From Bartonella henselae str. Houston-1 (GTDB taxonomy: Bacteria; Pseudomonadota; Alphaproteobacteria; Rhizobiales; Rhizobiaceae): a stretch of DNA of 64,000 nucleotides. Positions 40,995-51,656 of this stretch are shown here, in pieces; within the stretch, counting starts at the first letter, position 1, and each line of letters begins with the position of its first letter. The stretch is from contig NC_005956.1 in NCBI RefSeq assembly GCF_000046705.1, forward strand, positions 434,001-498,000, in the 5' to 3' direction. The notes beneath the pieces were generated by a model. The model ran no database searches. It worked only from the letters and a program-made list of their open reading frames with translations, and was not told the origin of the DNA. The position numbers were made by a program, and so were the translations under genes.

Positions 40995-41489
40995 ATGACA
41001 GATACTTTTTGGGCTTTTGTTGGATTAGTTCTTTTTTTAGCTCTTTTGGTTTATTTTGAAGTTCCAGAAATGGTCTTACGCCATCTTGATACACGGGCAA
41101 AGCGTATCAAGGATGAGCTTGATGAAGCTCTGCGTCTTCGTGAAGAGGCTCAGGAAGTTCTAGCTGAATATCAGCGCAAACATGCAGAAGCAGAAAAGGA
41201 TGCGCAAGAGATTATTGCTGCAGCTAAACGTGAAGTTGAGGCTGTTATCTCTGAAGCTCGTATAAAAGCAGAAGAATATGTAAAGAATCGCAATAAATTG
41301 GCAGAGCAAAAAATTGCTCAAGCAGAAGCTGATGCGATACGTATGGTATCGTCGTCTGCTATCGATTTGGCGGTTTCTGCTGCCCGTGTGCTTATCGAAA
41401 AGGAATTAGATTCTCATAAAGCGAATGAACTCATTAAGGAGTCTCTTGTCCAAGAATCTCTCACAAAAATGAAAACGTATCTTAATTAA
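40995..41489 (+). CDS. atpF: ATP synthase subunit b
   Basis: The second b-type stator subunit, 164 residues. One N-terminal membrane helix (FWAFVGLVLFLALLVYFEVPEMVLRHLD) is followed by a long coiled coil with EEAQEVLAEYQRKHAEAEKDAQEII. Together with b' it links subunit a to F1. The F1 genes are not in the window, as is usual for the split alphaproteobacterial arrangement of Fo and F1 operons. Confidence 0.95.
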   Translation: MTDTFWAFVGLVLFLALLVYFEVPEMVLRHLDTRAKRIKDELDEALRLREEAQEVLAEYQRKHAEAEKDAQEIIAAAKREVEAVISEARIKAEEYVKNRNKLAEQKIAQAEADAIRMVSSSAIDLAVSAARVLIEKELDSHKANELIKESLVQESLTKMKTYLN

Positions 41490-42175
41490 GAGTTAGCCTA
41501 TCTTAATCCAGGTATTAAGTGATTTCGAAAGTCTAATCCTTGGAGGAGAGTGTTCTTTTTCAAAGCTGGCAATGATTTTCTGATTTTTATCTCTCTTAGC
41601 TTTTAGAGTTGATGATTTAATCACCTTTCTGCTTAATGATAATAAAGTATTATTTACACTAAAAATAATTACAATTTTTTTAAATTATCTCAAGCCGTAT
41701 AGTGAAGTTATTTCATAAGGTTCTTTTAAAATACTTAATGATAGTGCTCAGGAAAAGAAGAATTTTATTTTCATTATTTTTTCAATTTATAAAATATTAG
41801 ATTTTTTTCATTTCATTCTCTAAGCCAGAAAGATGATTAAACTATAGAAAAAGAATTCCATAAAGAAGAAGCTTTTTTACTAAATCATGAAAAGACGTGT
41901 CTGTCTGAAGTGTTTGAGTTTATTGAAGAAGCCTTCGATAAAGGGATGTTAGGATTTATTATAGTTATGAGGTGTTTTCTTGAAAAAAAGGCAAGTAAGG
42001 CTTTCTAAAATTCATGTGCATTTCAGAGACTTACTTCAATAAATCATAAATTCTTTGTAACTCTCTGTATTTGATATTCTATTTCCCTATGATAACATTC
42101 CTATTTTTTACAAATAGAATTCTTTCATTTATCTATCTTTACTCTCAAATTTTAAGGGGTAGACAGAGTCTAAAT
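41490..42175. other. Spacer between the convergent atpF and glyS genes
   Basis: 686 bases between two convergent genes, with no intact frame, no identified remnant and no clear terminator hairpin. Confidence 0.4.
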
Positions 42176-44398
42176 TTAGACTACAAGTTTTGAGAAATCC
42201 GCAGCTTTTTGTGTAAGAGTATGAATACGTTTGAGAAGAGCAAGACGATTCGTCCGAACATGGGGATTTTTATCGTTTACCAATACTTTCTCAAAAAATG
42301 TGTCTATAAATTTTCCCAGTGGTGTTAGCGTATTGAGTAGGTGTGGTAAATTTGTTGCATTGATAGAGTGATGAACTGTTTTCTCTATCTCAGTGATTGC
42401 TTGATAGAGTTGTTTTTCTTCTGTTTCAATAAAGAGTTCAGGGTTAATTTCATCTTCTATTGTTGAATCTTTTTGGGATTCAGCCTCAAGAATATTTACG
42501 GTACGTTTTACAGCAGCTAAAAAGCTATCTCCATCACTTGTATTGATAAAGGCGATAAGTGCTTCGACATGACGTGCAATCAGCAACAGATCGTCAGCAT
42601 CTTTTTTTAAGACTGCTTCAAGAACATCATAACGAGCGCCTTCTTCTTTTAAATAGATTTTCAAACGTTCATGAAAAAAAGATAACAGATCCGATAAAAT
42701 ATGTTCTGTTTTTTCAGGAAGTACATTCTGCGATTGCGTAGCTTCTCTTCGAGATGTCCCATATGGAGTTTTTTGTTGTAAGAAAAGATTCGCTGTCAGA
42801 TTAAATAATGGCATAAGATTGATTTTCCAGTCACGCAAAAGCACAAGCCTGATAACTCCTAATACTGCTCGTCTTAATGCATAGGGATCTTTTGAACTGC
42901 TTGGTTTTTCATTAATGAGCCAAAAACCGACGAGCATGTCAATTTTATCTGCTAGTGCAACTGCTATAGCAAGAGGCTCCTGCGGAATACGATCTGCTGG
43001 TCCTTGTGGCTTATAATGGTCTTCGATTGCTTCAGCTACGCGAGGATCTTCTCCTTGAAGAAGGGCATATTTTCGTCCCATGAGCCCCTGTAGTTCCGGA
43101 AATTCTCCAACAATTTCTGTTTGTAAATCAGCTTTTGCAAGCACTGCTGCACGCTTAGCTAAGAAAGGATCTGCGTGCACCAAAGGCGCAATTTGTTGTG
43201 CAAGAATAGTGATTCGCTCTACTCTTGCACCTTGCGTGCCTAATTTTGCATGAAAAGTCACATTTAAATGATCAAGTTGTGCCATTCTTTGATCGAGAGG
43301 TTTTTTTAAATCGAGATCAAGTTTTTTAGCAGAAGATTGCAAATATTTGATATCTGGCAAGTCATGTTGGTCTGTTTGCCAAAAATAGAGTGCATCGGAA
43401 AGACGAGCGCAGACAACTTTACTATTTCCCTTAGAAATTTCTTTGCCTTCGTCACTTGCAAGAATATTAGAAACGAGAATAAAATGATGAGAAAGTTTAA
43501 TTTTTTCGCCTTGTTTGCGGGTTACGAAACACTTTTGATTGGCTCGAATGGTTAGGCGAATAATTTCTGGAGGAATATTAAGGAAAGATTTGTCAAAATT
43601 TCCCATAAGTACAACAGGCCACTCAATGAGTCCTACAACTTCTTCTAAGAGAGCATTGTCTTTAACCAATTCTAAACCGTTTGCAAAACAAAGATTTTGC
43701 GCATCAGCCAAAATAATATTCTTTCGTCTTTCGGCATCCAAAATGACTTTATGAATTTCAAGTTGGGTAACATAGTCATCAAAGCGGCGAACTTGGAGGG
43801 GTTTTCCGTCACTTAAAAAGCGATGACCATAGGTTAAATTATTGCTTTTGAGAGAACCAATTGTAAAAGGGATAACATGTGTTTCACCAATTTCTGGTCC
43901 AAAGACGCAAAGAATGTTTTGTAAAGATCGAATCCACTTCAGAGCTCCACTTTTTTCTGAATCTTTGCCCCAACGCATAGATTTTGGCCATGGAAAGTTA
44001 CGAATAATATCTGGTAGAATATCAGCAATAATTTCTTCTGCACTTCGTCCTTTTTTGACGATTTTAGCGATATAAAAATCACCCTTTTTATGATCATGTG
44101 CAATGTGTGCTTTAGAAATGTCGCTCAATCCTGTTGCACGAAGAAAGCCATCAATTACGTGCTGTGGAGATTTTGTACTGGGTCCTTTGCGTTCTTCATG
44201 GGTATCTTTTGAACGTATAGAAAGACCGCGTATGTTTAATGTCAGCCGCCGAGGTGTCCAATATTCATGGGCAGCTTTATAGGTTAAACCTGCATTCACA
44301 AGTTGATCTGTCACAGATTTTTTGAGGTCTGCAGCAGCTTTTCGTTGCATACGAGCAGGGATCTCTTCGCTGAAAAGTTCAAGAAGAAGATCAGACAT
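42176..44398 (-). CDS. glyS: Glycine-tRNA ligase beta subunit
   Basis: The beta subunit of the bacterial alpha2-beta2 glycyl-tRNA synthetase, which binds tRNA-Gly. The product of 740 residues starts [22 protein letters not shown]. Diagnostic segments include [80 protein letters not shown], and [37 protein letters not shown] near the end. The ATG at 44398 overlaps the end of glyQ by 8 bases, so the two subunits are translationally coupled. Longer frames upstream reach back into glyQ and are not used. Confidence 0.97.
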   Translation of the reverse strand: MSDLLLELFSEEIPARMQRKAAADLKKSVTDQLVNAGLTYKAAHEYWTPRRLTLNIRGLSIRSKDTHEERKGPSTKSPQHVIDGFLRATGLSDISKAHIAHDHKKGDFYIAKIVKKGRSAEEIIADILPDIIRNFPWPKSMRWGKDSEKSGALKWIRSLQNILCVFGPEIGETHVIPFTIGSLKSNNLTYGHRFLSDGKPLQVRRFDDYVTQLEIHKVILDAERRKNIILADAQNLCFANGLELVKDNALLEEVVGLIEWPVVLMGNFDKSFLNIPPEIIRLTIRANQKCFVTRKQGEKIKLSHHFILVSNILASDEGKEISKGNSKVVCARLSDALYFWQTDQHDLPDIKYLQSSAKKLDLDLKKPLDQRMAQLDHLNVTFHAKLGTQGARVERITILAQQIAPLVHADPFLAKRAAVLAKADLQTEIVGEFPELQGLMGRKYALLQGEDPRVAEAIEDHYKPQGPADRIPQEPLAIAVALADKIDMLVGFWLINEKPSSSKDPYALRRAVLGVIRLVLLRDWKINLMPLFNLTANLFLQQKTPYGTSRREATQSQNVLPEKTEHILSDLLSFFHERLKIYLKEEGARYDVLEAVLKKDADDLLLIARHVEALIAFINTSDGDSFLAAVKRTVNILEAESQKDSTIEDEINPELFIETEEKQLYQAITEIEKTVHHSINATNLPHLLNTLTPLGKFIDTFFEKVLVNDKNPHVRTNRLALLKRIHTLTQKAADFSKLVV

Positions 44399-45344
44399 TA
44401 GTTTTTTCTCCGTTAGTGTGTATTTTCCCAGCTTCAGTGAGTAAGAAGGCTTCCCCACAGCGGCGTGCAAGATCACGAACGCGAAGAATATAACTCTGTC
44501 GTTCAGTCACAGAAATAACGCCACGCGCTTGTAAAAGATTAAAGATGTGGCTCGCTTTAATACATTGATCATAAGCTGGAAAAACGCATAAGTGTGAACT
44601 ATTTTCTTTATTTGGTTTTCCAGCTCCAAGGAGTGCTATGCATTCGCGTTCTGCATCAATAAAATGCTGATGCAGCAATTTGGTATCAGCAAATTCGAAA
44701 TTATAGTGTGAATATTCCTGCTCCGCTTGTAAAAAGATATCTCTATAACTTATTTGGTTTTCTTCCTCTAAACCATTAAAATTAAGATCATAGACGTTAT
44801 CAACACCCTGGATATACATTGCTAGACGTTCCAATCCGTAGGTGATTTCTCCTGAAACAGGAACGCATTCAATGCCACAAACCTGTTGAAAATAAGTGAA
44901 TTGAGAGATTTCCATCCCATCGCACCAACATTCCCATCCAAGTCCCCAAGCTCCGAGCGTTGGGCTTTCCCAATCATCTTCAACAAAGCGAATATCATGA
45001 AGCATTGTATCAAGACCGATAGCTTGTAGCGACTTAATATAAAGGTCTTGTAAATTGGGGGGAGAGGGTTTGAGAAGCACTTGGAATTGATAATAGTGCT
45101 GTAAACGGTTTGGGTTTTGACCATATCGGCCATCTGTTGGGCGTCGAGAGGGTTGGACGTAAGCCACTTTCCAAGGACGTGGTCCCAGTGAGCGAAGTGT
45201 TGTTGCCGGATGAAAAGTTCCAGCTCCGACTTCCATATCATAAGGTTGCAAAATTGCACATCCATAATGGGCCCAGTAATTTTGCAAAGTTAAAATAAGC
45301 CCCTGAAAAGAACGTGTAGGATTGAGATATTCGGGCAGTTTCAC
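44391..45344 (-). CDS. glyQ: Glycine-tRNA ligase alpha subunit
   Basis: The alpha subunit activates glycine with ATP. The 317-residue protein has the class II-like core of Gly[76 protein letters not shown], and [38 protein letters not shown]. It lies directly upstream of glyS with an 8-base overlap. The start is the ATG at 45344. Confidence 0.97.
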   Translation of the reverse strand: MKLPEYLNPTRSFQGLILTLQNYWAHYGCAILQPYDMEVGAGTFHPATTLRSLGPRPWKVAYVQPSRRPTDGRYGQNPNRLQHYYQFQVLLKPSPPNLQDLYIKSLQAIGLDTMLHDIRFVEDDWESPTLGAWGLGWECWCDGMEISQFTYFQQVCGIECVPVSGEITYGLERLAMYIQGVDNVYDLNFNGLEEENQISYRDIFLQAEQEYSHYNFEFADTKLLHQHFIDAERECIALLGAGKPNKENSSHLCVFPAYDQCIKASHIFNLLQARGVISVTERQSYILRVRDLARRCGEAFLLTEAGKIHTNGEKTNV

Positions 45345-45445
45345 GCTTTATACTCTTTAATGTTTGATCAACAGATAGCGACCAAAGAAATTTCAGCCTC
45401 TATGACTGTCTATTGTTTCATGTGGTTGTGGTCAAGCAACATTGT

Positions 45446-47140
45446 TTATTGCAAACCAAATTTCAATTTTTCTTGGATTTCCTTGGAGTTTTTTGCTTCC
45501 CCATCGATTGCGTGATTCCATTGAAACATTGCTTCACGTTTACGCCCAACTCGCCAATAGACATCGCCTAAATGATCATTCAATGTTGGATCTTCAGGTT
45601 GTAACCTGACAGCATTTCCCAATATTTGAACAGCTTGATTATATTGCTTAAGCTTATAATAAGCCCACCCTAGAGAATCAAGGATATGACTATTTTGAGG
45701 TTGTAACGTAGAGGCTTTTTGCAGCATATGGAGTGATTCTTCAAGTTTTTCACCACGCTCAACAAGTGAATAGCCTAAATAATTAAGGACTTGCGGTTGG
45801 TTGGGAAAAAAATCAAGTGCTTTTCGCAGATCATTTTCTGCTTTTGACCATTGCTGTAAACGTTCAAAGGCGATTCCACGCTGATAAAAAAGCTTCCAAT
45901 CATCTTGTTGAAAATTTGTTATTTGTGCAATAGCACGATCCAGAGTTTTGGTAGCTTCGGTAAATTTATTATCTTGCATATAAAGTGCAGAAAGTGTTAT
46001 CAAAATGTGGCGATCATTGGGATTTTTTTTCTTTAATGAAGTGAGCAATTTGATAGCTTCACTGTGATTGTTGTTATTTGCAAGAATGAAAGCAAGCTGT
46101 AATTGTCCAACCCTATAATAAGGCGAGCTTTGTGGTAAAGAGCGGTAAAGTTTAATGGCTTGATTGAGATCATTCACTTTGGCAGAGATATTTGCCAGGT
46201 GAAACATTATTGCGTCATTTTCGGGTGATAAGATTAAAGATAACTGTGTGAAAATACGTGCAATTCGTTGTGAGTTTTTATGGTTAAGTGTTGTTCCAAA
46301 GTTATACAATACTTCGCCAGTTCCTTGCTGAGGTGTTTTAATGAGCCTTTCTAAAGAAGCACCTTTTTCAATTTTTTCTCGAATATTTTTAAATATTTCT
46401 CGTCCTGGCAGCATTTGTTCGCCGTGTTTGAGGGTCTGAAGAGCTTGAATGCGCATTTTAGAGCGCAATTGGAATGAGGCATAGGCTATGATAATATGTT
46501 CATAAGTATTAGGGGCTATAAGAGTGGCTTGTTGAGTATTGAGCGCTTGAGTGAAATATTTTTGTGCATTCTGCTTATGTCCTGCGAGATCGCACATGAG
46601 TGCAAGATGGTAGTTTATAAAAAGCTTATACCAAGCAGGTCCTTGGATTTTTTGAAGATGAGTAATTGCTTGAGATTGGTACCCAGATCCGAATGTGGCC
46701 CAAGCACCGATTAATTCAGGTATTGGATTGTTGGCAGCGGGAAGTGTTTTTAATTGCAGAAGAATCTTGGCCTTGTTGTAGTCTTTTTTGATGAGACTTT
46801 CGATCGATAACGTCAAAGAGACAAAGGGATTCGTAATGCCTTGCTTTTTCAATTTTTGGGCTTGTTTAACAGCTTCTTTAAAAGCACCTGAAAAGAGCAT
46901 CGCTTCAAGCATCTCTACTTGTGTTTCAATATTTTCAGGTTTATAAGTAAGAGCCTTTTTAAAATATTTGATGGCAAGATCTGTTTTGTTCTCATGATTT
47001 GCGACCCTCCCTGCCAGGTAAGCGCCTATAAATGAGCTTGTATTGAGAGTAGTATCGATTTTGCTATAGGCGGGGGATGGTATCAGCATAATACCGGAGA
47101 TAATGAGAGTAAGAAAGCCGGATACTGTTACACTGCGCAT
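45446..47140 (-). CDS. Exported tetratricopeptide-repeat protein
   Basis: A protein of about 564 residues starting with a signal peptide (MRSVTVSGFLTLIISGIMLIPSPAYS). It consists mainly of TPR units: early repeats near 45-110 (AIKYFKKALTYKPENIE), a central set, and a well-preserved C-terminal set (DLRKALDFFPNQPQVLNYLGYSLVERG, LDSLGWAYYKLKQYNQAVQILGNAVRLQPEDPTLNDHLGDVYWRVGRKREAMFQWNHA). Such lipoprotein-like or periplasmic TPR proteins are scaffolds; no binding partner is suggested by the sequence. The ATG at 47140 has AAGGA in place. In related genomes this gene adjoins ispB, as here. Confidence 0.88.
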   Translation of the reverse strand: MRSVTVSGFLTLIISGIMLIPSPAYSKIDTTLNTSSFIGAYLAGRVANHENKTDLAIKYFKKALTYKPENIETQVEMLEAMLFSGAFKEAVKQAQKLKKQGITNPFVSLTLSIESLIKKDYNKAKILLQLKTLPAANNPIPELIGAWATFGSGYQSQAITHLQKIQGPAWYKLFINYHLALMCDLAGHKQNAQKYFTQALNTQQATLIAPNTYEHIIIAYASFQLRSKMRIQALQTLKHGEQMLPGREIFKNIREKIEKGASLERLIKTPQQGTGEVLYNFGTTLNHKNSQRIARIFTQLSLILSPENDAIMFHLANISAKVNDLNQAIKLYRSLPQSSPYYRVGQLQLAFILANNNNHSEAIKLLTSLKKKNPNDRHILITLSALYMQDNKFTEATKTLDRAIAQITNFQQDDWKLFYQRGIAFERLQQWSKAENDLRKALDFFPNQPQVLNYLGYSLVERGEKLEESLHMLQKASTLQPQNSHILDSLGWAYYKLKQYNQAVQILGNAVRLQPEDPTLNDHLGDVYWRVGRKREAMFQWNHAIDGEAKNSKEIQEKLKFGLQ

Positions 47141-47231
47141 AGAGCTAATCCTTCTTAAGATAATCAATTGACTGTACTTATAAACCATATCCGGTTACTT
47201 TATTGAAAAATATTGTAATTATTGCAAATAA

Positions 47232-48248
47232 TCAGTTTACACGGGCAATACAAAAGTCAACAGTTTCAATTAATGCATTATGAATGGGGCTTTCGCTTAT
47301 TGCAGCGAGAGCATGAGTTGCGTTTTTTCCATAGCTACGCGCTTGTTCTATTGTGTCTGTGAGGCTATCATATTTTTCTATTAAGTGTTGTGCATGTGCG
47401 AAGGTTTCATCATTGCTATTGCCATTTTCAAGCGCTTGTTTCCAGAATGTTTTTTCTACGGCGTTGCTGCGGGCATATGCAAGAATAACAGGCATTGTGA
47501 TTTTGCCTTCTCTAAAATCATCGCCTATATTTTTCCCCAAATATTTAGCAGTTCCACCATAGTCAAGTGCATCGTCAATCAATTGGAAGGCTAATCCTAA
47601 AAATGTTCCATATTCGCGCAATGCAAGACGCTCTTCATGTCCATAACCAGCAATAATTGGTCCAACTTCAGCGGCCGCTGAAAAAAGTGCAGCCGTTTTT
47701 GCATTGATGATTTTGAGATAATCTGAAATGCTGGTTTCTATATTTTTTGTGGCCGAAAGTTGCATAACTTCTCCCTCTGCAATAATTGCTGCAGCATTTG
47801 CTAAGACAGAGAGTGCCTCTATAGAACCAACATCGACCATCATTTTAAAAGCTTGTCCTAATAGGAAATCACCAACAAGTATGCTTGCTTGATTTCCCCA
47901 AATCATTCTTGCAGTAGATTTTCCGCGTCGTAAATTGCTTTCATCGATTACGTCATCATGTAATAAGGTTGCCGTATGCATAAATTCAACTGCTGTTGCG
48001 AGTTTTATATGTCCATCATTTTGATAACCAAACATACGAGCAGAAGCTAATGTAAGCATTGGACGCAATCGTTTTCCACCTGAAGAGATAAGATGGTTGG
48101 AAATTTCAGGAATTATTTCAACGTCTGATTTTGCCATAGAGAAGATGCATTGGTTTACGTGTTCCATATCATCTTTGGTGAGATTGACGAGGGATTGGAG
48201 AGAAATTGGATTATTTTTTATTTGATCCGATTTTATAGCAGCACGCAA
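47232..48248 (-). CDS. ispB: Polyprenyl diphosphate synthase (ubiquinone side chain)
   Basis: This trans-prenyltransferase builds the all-trans polyprenyl diphosphate attached to 4-hydroxybenzoate by UbiA. The 338-residue protein has the first Asp-rich motif LLHDDVIDESNLRRG and the second FQLIDDALDYGG, plus GGKRLRPMLTLASARMFGY. The start is taken as TTG at 48248 because AGGAG lies eight bases upstream and the first residues then match the rhizobial family; no ATG fits. Chain length (8, 9 or 10 units) cannot be read from sequence by eye. It is divergent from the methyltransferase gene at 48501. Confidence 0.9.
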   Translation of the reverse strand: MRAAIKSDQIKNNPISLQSLVNLTKDDMEHVNQCIFSMAKSDVEIIPEISNHLISSGGKRLRPMLTLASARMFGYQNDGHIKLATAVEFMHTATLLHDDVIDESNLRRGKSTARMIWGNQASILVGDFLLGQAFKMMVDVGSIEALSVLANAAAIIAEGEVMQLSATKNIETSISDYLKIINAKTAALFSAAAEVGPIIAGYGHEERLALREYGTFLGLAFQLIDDALDYGGTAKYLGKNIGDDFREGKITMPVILAYARSNAVEKTFWKQALENGNSNDETFAHAQHLIEKYDSLTDTIEQARSYGKNATHALAAISESPIHNALIETVDFCIARVN

Positions 48249-48500
48249 TATTTTTACTCCTAGAGTATTGTAATGGACATATATGAATTTTATCCATAGC
48301 ATAAAGAGGGTTTTGCTTTGACTCAAGCTTTGATAGCGCATTTGAAAATGCAAGTTTTGGGTAGTATTCGCAAAGAATGTTTTTTATGCTTGGATAATCA
48401 CGTTTTTATAAAATTATGGGAGAAATTAAAAGCAGTTTCATTTTAGCAAGTTTTTACAGATAAGAGTTTTGGATTATGAGGATAAATATTGGGATTTTAA

Positions 48501-49292
48501 ATGAATAAAACAAAGAATTATAGCGATGAAACAATAGATGCGTTTCATCGTGGAAAGTTTTATTTAGTTCAACCACGTTTATGTGGTCACCGTTCTGGCA
48601 TGGATGCTATGTTATTAGCGAGTTTGGTTCCCAATAATTTTAAGGGTAAGGTTGTTGATTTGGGTGCTGGTGCTGGTGCTGTGGGATTGGCGGTTGCTGC
48701 CCGTTGTTTGGATGTTCATGTTACATTGGTTGAGCGTTCGGCTTTTATGGTATCTTACGCTCAAAAAACGCTTATGTTAAAACAAAATGAGAATCTTTCT
48801 AAGCGCGTTTGCTTGTTAAAAGCAGATGTTACACTCAAAGGGAGATCTCGTTTAGAAGCAGGACTAGTGGATAATGCTTTTGATTTTGCAATTATGAATC
48901 CACCTTTTAATAATCCTGTCGATCGTAAAACACCTGATGAAAAGAAGTTTGAGGCACATGTTATGCCTGAATCAATGTTTGATGATTGGTTGCGAAGCGC
49001 AGCAGCAATTGTTAAGCCGGGTGGATATTTGGGGTTAATTGCACGTCCGCAATCATTGACCGATATCTTGTGTGCTTTGGAGGGGCGCTTTGGTAATATT
49101 TGTGTAATTCCTATTCACGCACGCACCGAAAAAGCTGCAATTCGTGTTTTATTTTATGCAAAACGAGGCAGTAGAGCGGCATTATCTCTGTTGCGCCCAC
49201 TGGTTATACATGAAGATGGTTGTCATATTTTTTCACCAAAAATTGATGCAATTAATAATGGGCATATAAGTTTGTGGGAACTTTTAAAATGA
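48501..49292 (+). CDS. tRNA1(Val) (adenine-37-N6)-methyltransferase-like protein
   Basis: A 263-residue class I methyltransferase of the TrmN6/YfiC group. It shows the GKFYLVQPRLCGHRSGMDAMLLASLVP start typical of the group, SAM loop VVDLGAGAGAVGLAVAARC, and the catalytic NPPF (Asn near 133) for methylation of an exocyclic amine, here adenine. The C-terminal part contains AAAIVKPGGYLGLIARPQSL and HARTEKAAIRVLFYAKRGSRA, usual in rhizobial members. The exact tRNA position is inferred from E. coli TrmN6. The next gene, an S49 peptidase, lies 157 bases on. Confidence 0.83.
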   Translation: MNKTKNYSDETIDAFHRGKFYLVQPRLCGHRSGMDAMLLASLVPNNFKGKVVDLGAGAGAVGLAVAARCLDVHVTLVERSAFMVSYAQKTLMLKQNENLSKRVCLLKADVTLKGRSRLEAGLVDNAFDFAIMNPPFNNPVDRKTPDEKKFEAHVMPESMFDDWLRSAAAIVKPGGYLGLIARPQSLTDILCALEGRFGNICVIPIHARTEKAAIRVLFYAKRGSRAALSLLRPLVIHEDGCHIFSPKIDAINNGHISLWELLK

Positions 49293-49449
49293 TATCTTGT
49301 GTTTTCCAATTTATTCTTTAAATTTGGATGAGGCTTTTATTTTTGATTATAATATGGGGTTTGATTGGTATTTTTGGGTATTGTAAGGTCCTCCCTTTCT
49401 GTTGTCCCTGCTTAATTTAATGCTCAAGAATTTATAAGGAAATTTTATT

Positions 49450-50301
49450 TTGGTTAATTTTATCAAAAATTTTATTCCACATCGTTTTTATTCCAGTAAA
49501 ACTGAAATTCCTGTGGTACGCCTTCATGGGGCGATTATTGATTCAAGTTCATCGATAGCGCGTACACTTTCGTTAGGCAGGTGTGCAAATCTTTTAGACA
49601 AGGCTTTTGCTTATAAAAAAGCACCAGCTGTTGCAGTTATTATCAATTCTCCTGGTGGTTCTCCTGTGCAATCACGTTTGATTTTTAAACGTATCCGTGA
49701 TTTGGCAGAGGAAAAAAAGAAGCAGGTTCTTATGTTTATTGAAGATATAGCGGCATCGGGTGGTTATATGATTGCTTGTGCTGGGGATGAAATTTTTGCT
49801 GATCCTTCTTCAATTGTTGGTTCCATTGGGGTTGTTTCAGCTTCTTTTGGTTTTCCTGAACTTTTGAAGAAAATTGGAATTGAACGTCGTGTATATACAG
49901 CAGGAAAAAACAAGGTTACATTGGATCCATTTCAGCCAGAGAAGAAAACGGATATTGAGCATTTGAAATCTCTGCAACTCGAAGTTCACAAAACTTTTAT
50001 TGATTTGGTTAAGGAGCGGCGTGCAGAAAAGTTGTCTAATGATCCAAATATTTTTACAGGAATGTTTTGGAGCGGAAAGAAAAGCGTTGAACTTGGCCTT
50101 ATAGATGGGTTGAATGATGTGCGCTCTGTTATTAAGGAGCGGTTTGGGGATGATACAAAACTTCGATTAATTATACCTCCAAAAAGTCTTTTTGGACCTA
50201 AAACTCCTTCAGGAGTTACTGCTCATGCGGTCCATACAGCAATTGATAGTGCTTTGATGGTAGCACAAGAGAGAGCGCTTTGGCAGTATTATGGCTTATA
50301 A
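49450..50301 (+). CDS. S49 family serine peptidase (short SppA/SohB-like)
   Basis: A membrane-associated or cytoplasmic Ser-Lys peptidase of the S49 family. The 283-residue product carries VRLHGAIIDS, VIINSPGGSPVQSRLIFKRI, the nucleophile Ser103 in DIAASGGYMIACAGDEIFADPSSIVGSIGV, and GLIDGLNDV near the C-terminus. No signal or membrane segment is visible, as is common in the short alphaproteobacterial forms. The start is TTG at 49450, with AAGGA about ten bases upstream. Its usual neighbours in rhizobial genomes are the TrmN-like methyltransferase and glyQ; here glyQ lies on the other side of ispB. Confidence 0.88.
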   Translation: MVNFIKNFIPHRFYSSKTEIPVVRLHGAIIDSSSSIARTLSLGRCANLLDKAFAYKKAPAVAVIINSPGGSPVQSRLIFKRIRDLAEEKKKQVLMFIEDIAASGGYMIACAGDEIFADPSSIVGSIGVVSASFGFPELLKKIGIERRVYTAGKNKVTLDPFQPEKKTDIEHLKSLQLEVHKTFIDLVKERRAEKLSNDPNIFTGMFWSGKKSVELGLIDGLNDVRSVIKERFGDDTKLRLIIPPKSLFGPKTPSGVTAHAVHTAIDSALMVAQERALWQYYGL

Positions 50302-50381
50302 TGAGAAGAGTGATTTTATATTTGCCGAGTTTAGTTGATGATTTTGCCTAAAAGCGCTTGTTGGAAGAGAAAAGATTTAAA

Positions 50382-50513
50382 ATGATACGAATGATGGCGA
50401 TGAGTTTCATTTGTATTATAGCTTTTTTTATACTTATTGTGTGTTTAGGAAACGATTACAAAGGATATGGCATCATTTTTACCACGCAGAATCTAAATCA
50501 CAAATTGGTATAA
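50382..50513 (+). CDS. Possible 43-residue membrane peptide
   Basis: A short frame between the S49 peptidase and ispE with one hydrophobic stretch (MSFICIIAFFILIVCLG) after a short start and a polar tail. GGAAG lies about fifteen bases upstream of the ATG, farther than ideal. It could be a real small protein or chance; nothing links it to its neighbours. Confidence 0.25.
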   Translation: MIRMMAMSFICIIAFFILIVCLGNDYKGYGIIFTTQNLNHKLV

Positions 50514-50559
50514 GTGGAACATTGGTAAACGATCCCCACACTGATCAATATTACGTCAG

Positions 50560-51468
50560 ATGATATCGAATGGACAAGCTTTTTTTCAAGCGCCTTCTTA
50601 TTTATTTACCCCTATTAAATTGAACTTAGCTTTGCATGTTGTAGGGCAACGCGCTGATGGTTATCATTTAATAGAAAGTTTGGTTTATTTTAGTCTCAGT
50701 GGTGATTGTTTAAGCTGCACACCTTTTGGGAGTAACCGCTTTGTTTTAACAGGTCCTTTTGCAGATGAGCTTGTTTCTGATGCAGAAAATTTGGTTGTTC
50801 GTGCACATGATTTTATGTGTAACACCTTTCCTGAATGTGCTAAACCTGCTTTTTTTCAACTTGTTAAATTATTGCCGGTTGCTTCAGGGGTTGGTGGTGG
50901 TTCGGGTAATGCTGCTGGTGTTTTGAGTCTGTTGCGTCAGCAATGGGCTCTTGATTGCTCTTGTGAAAAATTAGCGGAAATGAGTTTAGTTCTTGGCGCT
51001 GATGTACCAATGTGTCTTTTTGCATTGGAGTATCAGCAGCCACTTTTTGTTAAAGGAATTGGGCAAGATATAACACGGCTAAAAGAGGCTTGTTCTCTTG
51101 CAATGGTTTTAGTTAATCATGGTCAACAGATTGCGACAAAAACTGTTTTTAAGGCTTTAGAGAAGCGCGATCATCCACCCTTGAAAATTGATTCGGCAGC
51201 TCTAAAGACGGTTGATTCATTGGTTGAAGCTTTACAGGAAACGCGTAACGATCTTTTTGTTCCTGCCTTAAAAATTGCACCTCAACTGTCTGAGGTTTTA
51301 TGTGCATTAGATGAGAGTGGAGCTCTTTTTTCTCGCATGTCCGGGACTGGTGCAACTTGTTTTGGTATTTTTAAAGATAAGCAAGCAGCGCAACAGGCTG
51401 CTCTTTTTATTAAAGCGATGTATCCAGACTGGTTTGTTAAACCTATTGTAACTTTAGCAAAGCTCTAG
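50560..51468 (+). CDS. ispE: 4-(cytidine 5'-diphospho)-2-C-methyl-D-erythritol kinase
   Basis: IspE phosphorylates CDP-methylerythritol in the non-mevalonate isoprenoid pathway. The 302-residue GHMP kinase shows [26 protein letters not shown], the ATP loop [28 protein letters not shown], and [14 protein letters not shown] near the end. The ATG at 50560 has no clear ribosome site. It supplies the isoprenoid units later used by IspB and UbiA. Confidence 0.96.
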   Translation: MISNGQAFFQAPSYLFTPIKLNLALHVVGQRADGYHLIESLVYFSLSGDCLSCTPFGSNRFVLTGPFADELVSDAENLVVRAHDFMCNTFPECAKPAFFQLVKLLPVASGVGGGSGNAAGVLSLLRQQWALDCSCEKLAEMSLVLGADVPMCLFALEYQQPLFVKGIGQDITRLKEACSLAMVLVNHGQQIATKTVFKALEKRDHPPLKIDSAALKTVDSLVEALQETRNDLFVPALKIAPQLSEVLCALDESGALFSRMSGTGATCFGIFKDKQAAQQAALFIKAMYPDWFVKPIVTLAKL

Positions 51469-51656
51469 TTTTTTTATGTTAAGTTAAGATTTGAAAGTAA
51501 AGGTGGAATAGTGGTAACATTCCGTTTGTAAAGAACAGAGGGGCTATTATCCTAGGGGAAAATAGCAATTCAATCAATGGATTATAGTAATTGTAAGGGA
51601 GTATTGATTATATTAAATTTGTTATCTCTATTTCTAATTGTTGTGGAGCTTTTTTA
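51469..51656. other. Spacer between ispE and an integrase pseudogene
   Basis: 188 AT-rich bases with a T run shortly after the ispE stop but no clear stem. No gene and no direct repeat that could be assigned as an attachment site. Confidence 0.3.
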
